A DNA stretch of 64,000 nucleotides from Macrostomum hystrix. Its lineage: Eukaryota > Platyhelminthes > Macrostomidae. The position numbers and the translations under genes are program-made. This document shows positions 1 through 10,884 of the stretch, one piece after another. Position 1 is the stretch's first letter, and every line of letters begins with the position of its first letter. Where the stretch lies: NCBI GenBank assembly GCA_950097015.1, contig CATNEN010000025.1, positions 5,756,001-5,820,000 on the forward strand, written 5' to 3'. The notes beneath the pieces are model-generated. The model saw only the letters and a list, made by a program, of their open reading frames with translations, was not told where the DNA came from and did not search any database.

Positions 1-6
1 GTCCAT

Positions 7-3000
7 TCATTGCTCGTTCGCTGCTTGTACGCTGACTTCTCTGAAATATGAAAGGGCAATGCTGCTTGTTAGGAATGCAAGAAGTTCAACTGCACCCACT
101 CAGGATGTGACTTACGCTGCCTTGATAACCTGCGTTCTGGCTAAATAGAACTTCTTAGTCGTTTCCACCACCCAGGAGGAAATCTGCTTCGGGTAGGTTG
201 CTGCCTGTGAAGCGGTGTCAGTGGCCCTGTTCTTCGGAACAACGTCGCACTGAGTCATGGCGAAATTGATCTTGTTGATCATGGACAGCACATCGTGATC
301 AGCTGCCAGCTCGTAGGCCACTGTGCAGAACGCGCTGATAAATCTGGAACCGCTGTAGGCCAGTCCGAAGCACTTGTTTCCAGGCGTGGTGGCATGTCCG
401 ATGATTAGCCCGGCGCAGTTGGGAGAATTATCGATTAGTGACACGCTCTTTGAGTCGTAATAGGCTGCACCGTATCGCCAGGCAGTGTTTCGCGCACTTC
501 GGCCCAGCGGGGCCGGGTTGCTGTATTCGCTACTTGCAACCGACTCCTCATCTATGCGGCAGGTGTTGACGAGGATCAGCTTGGGCCGGCCAGCCAGTGC
601 GTTGGAGTTGACAAATGGCTGTGTTAACACCTCAAGTGAGATTCGCTCTCCGTCGTTGCCGTAAACAAAGTCATTGCTTCCATGTGAGAGGATCACAAGA
701 ATAGCAAAGTCTCCATGTGCAGGTTTGGAACCAGTTTTTTCGTCTTTATTTTTCTCAGCGCCGTCACCTGCGAAACTAGTTATATCGTCCAGCATTTCCT
801 GACAGGCTTTGTCTGTCAAAACTGTGATGTTTTGTGTCAGGTAACCCAGCTTTGAGAAAAGGTCTAGCAGGTTCTGTACGTCGAGTCTCGTGCCTCTCCG
901 GAAATCATTGTTGCTCTTGAATTTCTCATTCGATATAATCAGAACCCGTCCGTTGCAGCTGTTGACATAACTTTCGTCCGCGTCTTGTCGTATGAGTGAA
1001 ACACTCTTTGCAAATGGGTTAAAATCTTCCCATTCGCACTGCACTGCAACTTTCTGTCTGAGAAGGCTGCTCTCGAAAGTGCGAGCTTCGACTCTAAGCT
1101 TTACACCATTTTGAAGCCGGTTAATCATGCTGAAATTCGGGTGCTTCAATGACGTCAGCTCAACGAAGTTCAATGTGCTTATGCACGGTCTTCCTCCTGG
1201 ATAGTCTTCGTCCTCTGTTTTGTCATACCAATCTTTAATCTGAGTCAAAAACAACTCTAGACCTGATACATCAGCCGCCAGATACAACAGGAAAAAGTTC
1301 TTTATGTCAAATGCCGGCGGTTGACGAAGTGCTGCGATTTCTTCCTTTGTAGCTTCAGTCGGCGTTTCGTTAAACGGTATCTGCCGACAGAAAATCAACA
1401 GCTTGGGAGACTCGCTCGACAGTACCTCCATCCCTTCAATAGCTTTGATTGGAGTGTGCTCGTGAGTCTCGCAATCATTTGATTGGAGTTCCCAATACAC
1501 AAATATCGAAACCTGATTAGTCTTGTTCACCTTGCTCCTGCTTTCAGCAGCGCGAGCGCCTTCAATGAATACGTTTAGTCCGATGCTTCTAAACCAATTC
1601 TCGTAGACTTCGAGAATGGCCTTCTTTTCGACATCTTCAGAAAAGTCCACAATGTAGGCAGCTCCGCGGCTGTTGTCTGTAACTAAGAGCGAATCGGTGG
1701 AGGTTTCAGATCAACTATTCCATGTTTATTGCGTTTGCTTCATTCCGTTTTTTCACGGTCATTCGTTAGATTTCTTAGACAGTTAAATTGTTATTCAAAC
1801 AAACCATGTATGCCGCTTTACGAATTTCTTGGCAGCCCCATTGCACTAAACTGCAAAACTGCTTATTACTTCATATCGATGCTGCATGTAGGACATATCT
1901 TTTTGCAAAAATGAGAGATATATAATGAGATAATGAGATAACATTTACGAGTAATCTTATATGAGAGGAACCTTTAATAGGCCAGATTAGCTAAAAAGAA
2001 TCTACATACTCTCAACGATTATGCTCAACAGTCCCTAACATCTGAGACATCTGGAGAAGGATTTTTGTAAACAGTTGTGTTCGTACGAATAATACGTGCT
2101 TGTAGAACTTGCAGTACTGGTGGGAAAAGGTGTGAAAATTTGATTGCGAAACTAGACTGCGATAGGTATATTTGAAAGCAACTATAACAATACGTCAAAA
2201 CTCACTGGGAACAAGACTGCTGGGCTTGCCTTCATGCCTGCCGCTAGGCCGACTGCCACTGTCGTCTAAAATTGGACCGTTTCAGTATTTAGCGAAATTC
2301 TGCTTGCATAAAAAATTAACTTACAGCTCTCACTACCAAGCTCCGAAGAACTTACCAGCCGAAGCAGAAGTGGTCAAGTTCGGAACTGCGGCATCAGGCC
2401 GTTCTTTGTGGTGTGCCATTTCTTCTCCCAGGCTTACTAAAAACCGGGGAAAAAGAATAAGCGAATAATAAAATACAACCCAAAGTACAAAATTGATTGA
2501 TCACACTTTTACAACTACAAAACCCGCGTAAAACATTTAGCTACTAATGTGCTCAGTATGTGCGTGTATGTGCTCAGAGGTCAACGGAAAGGCATGAAAA
2601 ATCGCCTATTCACGCGATGGATATTTCCAGAATGTTCTCAGTTCCATTCCAACAACTATTAATTAGCAGCCTGCGATCGCACAATCTTAACCCCTTTCAC
2701 TATTCTTATCAGAAGTTAATCAACAAACAAAGAACCACCGCCTAGCTCTTGTCTCAGTCTTTTTAAGCACAACAAAATGGTGCGTCCGTGGCCATTGTCC
2801 CATGCAACAATCAGTACTATATAATACTCGTAGTATACTCGGATAGAATCGTAAATTAACACACCTTCTGCTTCACTACTACCGCACGGATCGGACAGCT
2901 TTGTAGAGCTGGTTCCAGTGACGTTCGGACTTTCGCCCATCGCACCGCAGTCTGGAATGTTGTCAGATATGGTGGATTTGGAGGAATGAGATATTTCCAA

Positions 3001-3488
3001 AACGGCACGGGCGATTTGGAATGATAAAACAAGCTTTTTGTTTTGAAAAGCTGAATGTTGGTGGATGCCTCCTCGGTTTAAATTGAGCTGGAAATGGCCT
3101 TCATGAGACTAATCACTTGTTCTGGTGGCGCTTGAGTAAGATTATTTGTATTGTAAGGTATCGTCTGTGTACGCTATGTACATTCTCGCATGTGCATCGT
3201 GCAACGTTCTGGGGTGCGTGTCGGCGCCACCCCAAACTTTCAAATAAAAACCTGCAGTCAGCTTAGGCTGTCTCTCATGGGCTTCGGGCCTATACCTAAA
3301 CGCTAGTCTTACAATATGTAAATCTGGATAGATAGATATTAAGTTTCACAACTTACCAGCAAGGCTAGGGATTGCATCCTCTGCAGAGATTCGTTCACCT
3401 GCAAAATTGTGGTTGGATTTTTGTTGAAGTATTACCAATTAAGGCAGCATTCACTGAAAAAAATCTTAATTCCGACTTCACCGGCCAT
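7..3488 (-). CDS. Caspase-like cysteine protease A (multi-exon)
   Basis: Caspase-fold (C14) protein. The main exon is 116..1676. It holds a p20-like region with RRGTRLD, the catalytic His in LSHG (codon 682-684) and the catalytic Cys in VNTCRI (codon 559-561, where the family norm is QACRG). A p10-like region with SGSRFI and FAMT follows. Exon 4 (2356..2436) joins in phase 1 and contains an ATG at 2419. A terminal exon 7..40 joins in phase 2 through donor GTAAGT (110-115) and acceptor tttcag, giving an end EVSVQAANEQ-stop; otherwise TAA at 112 ends the protein. Three upstream exons are also in phase 1: 2865..2951, 3357..3398 and a tiny ATG exon 3482..3488. The full chain gives 603 aa, or about 552 aa from the ATG at 2419. 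The Val codon at 1650 (GTG) is not a start. About 200 residues before p20 match no CARD, DED or death domain that I recognise. The family call is sure; the 5' end is not. Confidence 0.83.
2865..3488 (-). other. Candidate upstream exons of caspase A
   Basis: Exon 3357..3398 is 42 nt, phase 1 at both ends, and matches caspase B exon 2 (12677..12718) in length, phase, its end CTTGCTG and its donor GTAAGTTGTG. The stretch around the ATG at 3488 matches the caspase B start (ATGGCC, preceded by a shared gcgactcaaatct-type sequence). Exon 2865..2951 (87 nt) lies between acceptor cattccag and donor GTGTGT, also phase 1 to phase 1. These may be a working longer 5' end of caspase A, or leftovers of a third paralogue. 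Donor use after ATGGCCG is the weakest link. Confidence 0.5.
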
Positions 3489-3889
3489 TATTGCGACTCA
3501 AATCTAACAGTTTAAAATTTTAACATAACTGCATAACTTTTAGCACTTATGCGAGAGTTAAATAGAAATTTGTACTCGTAAAAATAAGATTTTTCGCTTG
3601 AATGTTTTTCTTTAATTCAGAGTACTTTTCTTGACTACTACTACTACCTTGACTACCGTAATTATCCACACGAACGCCTTGCAGTATGGCCTACAGTGCG
3701 CATCGAATCTCATGAGAAGACAGCGGCAAGAAACTGATCTTTTAGCTGATCCACGTTCACGTTGTGCACATCAATGGATTTCAATGTTCACCAGTTTGAA
3801 AAGTAATTTTGTGACGGATAATACTCGTAAGCCAGCTCAACACCTACACAGCTTTGGCACCCCAAGCTCTGGCGCGGTCAAAATGTCGT

Positions 3890-4420
3890 AGGTTGCGGCG
3901 AGGATGAGCGTTTGGTGTATGACCAAGACGTCCGATGTTGAGCTGCTACAAGAGCTAGGCGGGATTGCTTATCGCAGGAGAGAAAGTCCAGGCGACTGAC
4001 CTGATTTATTGTCTGTTCGCGCACGTCACCAATGAAGATTTTACAACTGAGCACTCGCGGATGCTGTCCTCGCGGCTGGGGGCGGGCCAAAGCGCAGCGA
4101 GTGGTGGATGAGAGTAAGAAGGCCGCCCCTCTGCCCCCCCCCCGATGGTCTGTCTTGGCGGAGGATGGAGTAATTGGCGATCTCTGGCAGTTTAGTCCCG
4201 GGACTAAGTTTGGTTTCTTGGACTAGTTGTCTGAGATTCCAGGAACAGTTTAAGCTCCGACCACCTGTTCGCGTTCCTTTGGCAGATGGGCTGAGGGGTC
4301 GATCTGGGTTGGCTGGTGTGTCCAGGCCACGGGTTCTCTTCGATGTCGCCAGCCCAAATAAGAAGCTCGCCGATCAGCCTGGCCGGCAAGGGTTGTCTGC
4401 GTACCGAAAAATGGACGATT
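3890..4420 (-). mobile_element. Non-LTR retrotransposon relic: 2A-like motif and endonuclease N-terminus
   Basis: On the minus strand a 2A-like string GDIEENPWPG is encoded at about 4321..4350. It is followed by RNANRWSELKLFLES (to about 4231) and, in another frame, QETKLSPGTKL with ILRQDRPSG (about 4220..4144), then GGLLTLIHHSLR. This is the N-terminal part of an APE-type endonuclease as in CR1/L2-like elements, some of which carry 2A peptides at their protein start. Frameshifts separate the pieces and no reverse transcriptase was seen, so it is a dead, 3'-truncated copy. The GC-rich stretch 4420-5065 may be its 5' untranslated region, which is an inference. Confidence 0.6.
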
Positions 4421-5065
4421 GACGTTGCAGTTGTTCTTATTATTTGCAGGGGGCCCGGGGCACTTGACGCACAAGCGCAGGAACGGCATGCCTCCAGGCC
4501 GGCGAACTAAGCGGGAGTCGCCCATCGCGCCATCTGGACCCCTGGACTCAGGCAATTCACACACAGCCGCAAGCCAAGCGGGGAAGGGGGCGGCAGCCGG
4601 AGTGCCTCTCACCCCAGGCCCGCACACGCACAGAGCAGACCAAACCAGGGGAGGACTTAAATGCCTGAAGGGTAGGGACGAGAGGACCAAGCCACGCGCG
4701 CAGACGGCTGGTGACACCCGCCGCTCAGAGCACGCATGGCTGGTGCACACCCGCCCCACCCCCCATACAACGCCTCACACCCGGCCCAACGCACAAACAC
4801 AAACTCACACAAGCAGGCCTGCAGAAGGCAGGGGTTAAGCTATTTAAATTAGCTTTGGTTGCACAGAAAAAGGTGCATCTCCGCAAGTCACTGCTTCGCA
4901 AACCTCCAACCAAGCCCGAAATTAATCGTGACTTGGAGGGAGGAACGAACCAGGGACTATTGGAAAGTGAGGCAGCGACACTAGCCGCTGACCCACTCAC
5001 CCCCCTGACGTTGCAGTTGACATTGACGCTGACTTTCCTGATGGCTGCCTCCATCGGGGGCCCTT
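4421..5065. other. GC-rich non-coding stretch, possible 5' part of the retrotransposon relic
   Basis: Base composition is clearly more GC-rich than the flanks. Open frames exist on both strands but none shows a recognisable domain. Its position directly upstream, on the minus strand, of the 2A/endonuclease relic is the only reason to assign it to that element. Confidence 0.3.
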
Positions 5066-5169
5066 GATCAGGGGCCTTGAGAAGGCGTGCGTCCCATTTG
5101 CTCTCGGGTCTGCGGCAGGCGTACCGGAAACGTCGAGAGTTCGAACCACCACGAACAGGCGGGTCGCAT

Positions 5170-5840
5170 AGGTCGGATTTCTTCCTTTGTTGCTTTTTAA
5201 TCGTATATGCTGACAGAAAATCAGCAGCTTGGGAGACTCGTCTGACAGTAAACTTTTAATACCTTTAAATAGCTTCGATTGGGTTATGCTTTGGTTCGAT
5301 ATAGTCTGGACTTCCTTAAACTTTCATTCTATTTGCAATTATATCTTGTTCATTGCTAATTTGCTAATTTTTCAAAGGCAGCTAAATTTGGTGACTGCTG
5401 ATTTTTTTGCAAGATTTTATGCCATTTTTCAATTTATACCCATAGACTCATAATCATAGTTTTTCCGGATGGCTAAAAACAAGAAACAGGGAAGGAACAA
5501 TTAAGGAAATATTTATCCAGGACAGAAGAGTTATTTTATTTTCTCTTCAAAATCTTTTTTCCCAGCGAAAGAAAATCTAATCATCTCGGGAGGAGAGACG
5601 GAGCGGTACCGCACCATCATTCACACCGAGGTCCCTGAGCTCGATTCGGTTGCTAGGCGAGTCTCAGGTATCAGCGGAATGGGCGAATGCCCGTCGCATC
5701 AGAGCCCACATCATCCCTACAATACTATACTATAAGTATTATTTACCATCTTGGCTTAAACCGCAAGGATCGGACAGCATTGTTGAACTGGTTACAGTGG
5801 CGTTTGCATTCGCCGTATTGCCGCAGTCTGAAGTGTGTAC
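5170..5840 (-). pseudogene. Decayed caspase paralogue fragment
   Basis: Two blocks match caspase A in the same order and strand. Block 5755..5835 matches exon 2865..2951 (shared ggatcggacagc and gccgcagtctg). Block 5178..5285 matches the main exon around 1338..1455 (shared gacagaaaatca and gcagcttgggagactcg), with an internal deletion and broken frames. The remaining coding parts (p20 and p10) are missing. This is the relic of a third tandem caspase copy. Confidence 0.7.
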
Positions 5841-7020
5841 AGGCGAGCGAGCAATTTACAAGAAGAATACAGAAAATCTAGATACAGAAGATTTTGCGAA
5901 AAATCTGCTGCCCATTACCAACTGCGGGCGTTCCCTGGGTGTCAATTGAGGTGTCAGCTGCACCCGATGCATCTGGGACTGATGGCGCGTCTGCAAGGTG
6001 TTGTTGTATAGGTAGTACTAAGTGTTAGCAAAACCTATTCATGTTATTAAAGTACATTACCTGTCATTTCCCGGCCTTTGAAATTGAATGGCAGTTGAAA
6101 TGCAATACTGTAGTTGTCACGTTTTTTTGTTAGTGTAAGTTATCAGTCTGAAAAAATTACCGTGTCCTGCAGTAAATACGAATATGATTGCTAAACAATT
6201 GCCATAAATGAAAACCAGAAGATTACTTCAGCTTATAAAATATTTACAATGAGGAGTTACGCAATCGAAAAGTTCTTGAAGCGATGCTCAGCTGCGTAGA
6301 AGATTGGGGCTTTGTCAATTTTAACAAACTCTGCCTCTTAGTATTCACATCAAGCGTACATAAGCAGAGGTACAGAAGTACTGAGGTTGGCAGAAATGGC
6401 CAATATACTTGCACATTGTTGGATTACGGTCTGTATCGCAGCAATGTCTTGCACTGGACAGGCCTTTGCATATGACTCAGAGCCATGGTTGAGAAATACT
6501 CTAAAAGCACCATAGAAATCTCGCTACACCCCTCTATGCGCAATGTACTCTGCATTGCCAGCAGCAAATTATCCAAATCTGAGCCAATTGAAGTGACCCA
6601 ATGCACACATTTTCATATGCACTTACAGAAAGTTCATTGTAGTTCCCTTTTCTTTCCGTTTGAAAAAATGAAAAATCTGGACTGAAAAATAACTACAGAA
6701 TTCAGGCACACATATCTGTCGCTCGCAATTCTCTTCTGTTTCTTAGACACAATCTTAGACACACATACAATACGAACGAGAGGGTATACTAGTACATAGG
6801 CGAGTGAAGAAGGTGGCAGGTGTAATCACTGAGACAGAGGCTAGAACTTGCAGTGAAAACGACCCTTAGAAGCTAGCCCTGATTGGGCGTTGTTCTTTAT
6901 ATTTAGGGCGAGACGCCCACCTCAATCAGCTCACGTGTACGGGACCGTCAGATGTACATACAATCGTAGCTCATAGCATAGCGCGTCTAGTAAATATGCC
7001 ACGCAAGTGCATATACACGG
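5841..7020. other. Intergenic, nothing recognised
   Basis: Mixed-composition sequence between the caspase relic and the 21-bp array. Short open frames lack domains, splice support or similarity to other parts of the window. Confidence 0.4.
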
Positions 7021-7030
7021 AACACCACAA

Positions 7031-7912
7031 CAGGTAGATGGCGGAAGGTGACAGGTAGATGGAGGAAGGTGACAGGTAGATGGAGGAAGGAGACAGGTAG
7101 ATGGAGGAAGGTGACAGGTAGATGGAGGAAGGAGACAGGTAGATGGAGGCAGGAGACAGGTAGATGGAGGAAGGAGACAGGTAGATGGAGGAAGGAGACA
7201 GGTAGATGGAGGCAGGAGACAGGTAGATGGAGGAAGGAGAAAGGTAGATGGAGGAAGGAGACAGGTAGATGGAGGAAGGAGACAGGTAGATGGAGGAAGG
7301 AGACAGGTAGATAGAGGAAGGAGACAGGTGGATGGAGGAAGGAGACAGGTAGATGGAGGAAGGTGACAGGTAGATGGAGGCAGGAGACAGGTAGATGGAG
7401 GAAGGAGAAAGGTAGATGGAGGAAGGAGACAGGTAGATGGAGGAAGGAGACAGGTAGATGGAGGAAGGAGACAGGTGGATGGAGGAAGGAGACAGGTAGA
7501 TAGAGGAAGGAGACAGGTGGATGGAGGAAGGAGACAGGTAGATGGAGGAAGGTGACAGGTAGATGGAGGAAGGTGACAGGTAGATGGAGGAAGGAGACAG
7601 GTAGATGGAGGAAGGTGACAGGTAGATGGAGGAAGGTGACAGGTAGATGGAGGAAGGTGACAGGTAGATGGAGGAAGGTGACAGGTAGATGGAGGAAGGT
7701 GACAGGTAGATGGAGGAAGGAGAAAGGTAGATGGAGGAAGGAGACAGGTAGATAGAGGAAGGAGACAGGTGGATGGAGGAAGGAGACAGGTAGATGGAGG
7801 AAGGTGACAGGTAGATGGAGGAAGGAGACAGGTAGATGGAGGAAGGTGACAGGTAGATGGAGGAAGGTGACAGGTAGATGGAGGAAGGTGACAGGTAGAT
7901 GGAGGAAGGTGA
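7031..7912. repeat. 21-bp minisatellite, about 42 copies
   Basis: Unit near gacaggtagatggaggaagg, with a/t and a/c variants at fixed places. The span of 882 bp equals 42 units. Because 21 is a multiple of three, several frames stay open on both strands; these are not taken as genes. Confidence 0.97.
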
Positions 7913-8170
7913 ACATGACAATTAATATTTGCGCTCACAAGGATGTAAAACAAGCAGAAACTGGATTTTGACATGGGAAGGCTCTCGAAGAAAAGAAAAC
8001 GTCATTGTTGATGGCATTGGCTGGCATATACGAGCGTATAAAGTTTATCCTATTCTGTGCTCAATCTGTAACAGCGGCAAAGTAAGGATTAGTATTGAAG
8101 AACTACTAGGCTGTTGTTTTAGACATAGGCTAAACATTTGGCATATATGAACTAATCATTTTTTTTTATT

Positions 8171-8457
8171 TTTTACGCCTGCCTGAATTGGGCCAGAGTT
8201 GCAGCCGACAGCACAGCCGCAGCTATTGCGCGGCGCATCTGAAGGCTGCGTACGGCTGTCCAGTCCATGGACTGGGGGGACGCCACACCCACCCTAAATT
8301 AGCCCAGCTAATGCTGGTACCTATTTAGCAGCTGGGTGAACTGAAGCAATGCATAGTTAAGCGTCTTGCTAAGAGACACAAATTGTTCCAGTGGAGTCGG
8401 GAATCGAACCCTCGACCTTGTGAGTCCGACGCTCTAACCACAAGGCTACAACCTCCT
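8171..8457 (-). mobile_element. tRNA-derived SINE, family 1 (copy a)
   Basis: Read on the minus strand, the head has a tRNA-like A box (ttgtggttagagcgtcggac) and B box (gagggttcgattcccgac), followed by an unrelated body ending in the tggactggacagccg region. Further copies lie near 15730, 20986, 28210, 33170 and 40925. The first units of the 43-bp array sit directly beside the head. Confidence 0.85.
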
Positions 8458-8489
8458 TGTGAGGCATATGTAGGACAGAGCAAACAGCA

Positions 8490-10735
8490 GGTTAAACATT
8501 GGGGATTAAGCAAACCAGACAGAATCGAAGGAGGTTAAACATTGGGGATTTAGCAAAGCAAACAGAATCGAAGGAGGTTAAACATTGGGGATTAAGCAAG
8601 CCAGACAGAATCGAAGGAGGTTAAACATTGGGGATTAAGCAAAGCAAACAGAATCGAAGGAGGTTAAACATTGGGGATTTAGCAAAGCAAACAGAATCGA
8701 AGGAGGTTAAACATTGGGGATTAAGCAAACCAGACAGAATCGAAGGAGGTTAAACATTGGGGATTAAGCAAACCAGACAGAATCGAAGGAGGTTAAACAT
8801 TGGGGATTAAGCAAAGCAAACAGAATCGAAGGAGGTTAAACATTGGGGATTAAGCAAAGCAAACAGAATCGAAGGAGGTTAAACATTGGGGATTTAGCAA
8901 ACCAGACAGAATCGAAGGAGGTTAAACATTGGGGATTAAGCAAAGCAAACAGAATCGAAGGAGGTTAAACATTGGGGATTAAGCAAACCAGACAGAATCG
9001 AAGGAGGTTAAACATTGGGGATTAAGCAAAGCAAACAGAATCGAAGGAGGTTAAACATTGGGGATTAAGCAAACCAGACAGAATCGAAGGAGGTTAAACA
9101 TTGGGGATTAAGCAAAGCAAACAGAATCGAAGGAGGTTAAACATTGGGGATTAAGCAAAGCAAACAGAATCGAAGGAGGTTAAACATTGGGGATTAAGCA
9201 AAGCAAACAGAATCGAAGGAGGTTAAACATTGGGGATTTAGCAAACCAGACAGAATCGAAGGAGGTTAAACATTGGGGATTAAGCAAAGCAAACAGAATC
9301 GAAGGAGGTTAAACATTGGGGATTAAGCAAAGCAAACAGAATCGAAGGAGGTTAAACATTGGGGATTTAGCAAAGCAAACAGAATCGAAGGAGGTTAAAC
9401 ATTGGGGATTAAGCAAAGCAAACAGAATCGAAGGAGGTTAAACATTGGGGATTAAGCAAACCAGACAGAATCGAAGGAGGTTAAACATTGGGGATTAAGC
9501 AAAGCAAACAGAATCGAAGGAGGTTAAACATTGGGGATTAAGCAAAGCCAACAGAATCGAAGGAGGTTAAACATTGGGGATTTAGCAAAGCAAACAGAAT
9601 CGAAGGAAGGTTAAACATTGGGGATTAAGCAAAGCCAACAGAATCGAAGGAGGTTAAACATTGGGGATTAAGCAAGCCAGACAGAATCGAAGGAGGTTAA
9701 ACATTGGGGATTAAGCAAAGCAAACAGAATCGAAGGAGGTTAAACATTGGGGATTAAGCAAAGCAAACAGAATCGAAGGAGGTTAAACATTGGGGATTTA
9801 GCAAAGCAAACAGAATCGAAGGAGGTTAAACATTGGGGATTAAGCAAACCAGACAGAATCGAAGGAGGTTAAACATTGGGGATTAAGCAAAGCAAACAGA
9901 ATCGAAGGAGGTTAAACATTGGGGATTAAGCAAAGCAAACAGAATCGAAGGAGGTTAAACATTGGGGATTTAGCAAAGCAAACAGAATCGAAGGAGGTTA
10001 AACATTGGGGATTAAGCAAAGCAAACAGAATCGAAGGAGGTTAAACATTGGGGATTAAGCAAAGCAAACAGAATCGAAGGAGGTTAAACATTGGGGATTA
10101 AGCAAAGCAAACAGAATCGAAGGAGGTTAAACATTGGGGATTTAGCAAAGCAAACAGAATCGAAGGAGGTTAAACATTGGGGATTAAGCAAAGCAAACAG
10201 AATCGAAGGAGGTTAAACATTGGGGATTAAGCAAAGCAAACAGAATCGAAGGAGGTTAAACATTGGGGATTAAGCAAAGCAAACAGAATCGAAGGAGGTT
10301 AAACATTGGGGATTTAGCAAAGCAAACAGAATCGAAGGAGGTTAAACATTGGGGATTAAGCAAAGCAAACAGAATCGAAGGAGGTTAAACATTGGGGATT
10401 TAGCAAAGCAAACAGAATCGAAGGAGGTTAAACATTGGGGATTTAGCAAAGCAAACAGAATCGAAGGAGGTTAAACATTGGGGATTAAGCAAAGCAAACA
10501 GAATCGAAGGAGGTTAAACATTGGGGATTTAGCAAAGCAAACAGAATCGAAGGAGGTTAAACATTGGGGATTAAGCAAACCAGACAGAATCGAAGGAGGT
10601 TAAACATTGGGGATTAAGCAAAGCAAACAGAATCGAAGGAGGTTAAACATTGGGGATTAAGCAAAGCAAACAGAATCGAAGGAGGTTAAACATTGGGGAT
10701 TTAGCAAAGCAAACAGAATCCAAGAGGTTAAACAT
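8490..10735. repeat. 43-bp minisatellite, about 52 copies
   Basis: The unit is ggaggttaaacattgggg followed by attaagcaaagcaaacagaatcgaa-type sequence. There are two main variants, aagc/ttagc and caaagcaaac/caaaccagac. It is the longest array of the caspase region and lies between the SINE at 8171 and caspase B. One unit (9603) carries an extra base. Units are very similar, which suggests recent expansion. Confidence 0.97.
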
Positions 10736-10884
10736 GGCTAGAGTGCAGTTCGTCTCTCTAGTTTGTCTATAATATTAAATTTAGAGGATTCTTTATCGAC
10801 GAAAGCGGTTGGCACGATGCATTTTTCATTTGCGTATATGCATGCGCATTCGAACGTGGGAAGAATCTGCTAAATTGAGTCGCC

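Noticed and set aside
1648-1650. GTG as start codon of caspase A (and GTG at 12503 for caspase B)
   Set aside because: The frame continues upstream to a splice acceptor in both genes, and phase-matched upstream exons with ATG exist.
7031-7912. Long open frames in all frames over the 21-bp array (Pro/Ser/Thr-rich proteins of 300+ residues)
   Set aside because: The unit length is a multiple of three and lacks stop codons by composition; frames are open on both strands, with no splice or domain support.
8390-8460. Possible true tRNA gene on the minus strand
   Set aside because: The box A/B-like segment is the head of a multi-copy SINE with a common body; the acceptor stem does not close.
8490-10735. 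Regular 43-bp repeats resembling a CRISPR array
   Set aside because: Repeats are contiguous with no unique spacers, and the host is an animal genome.
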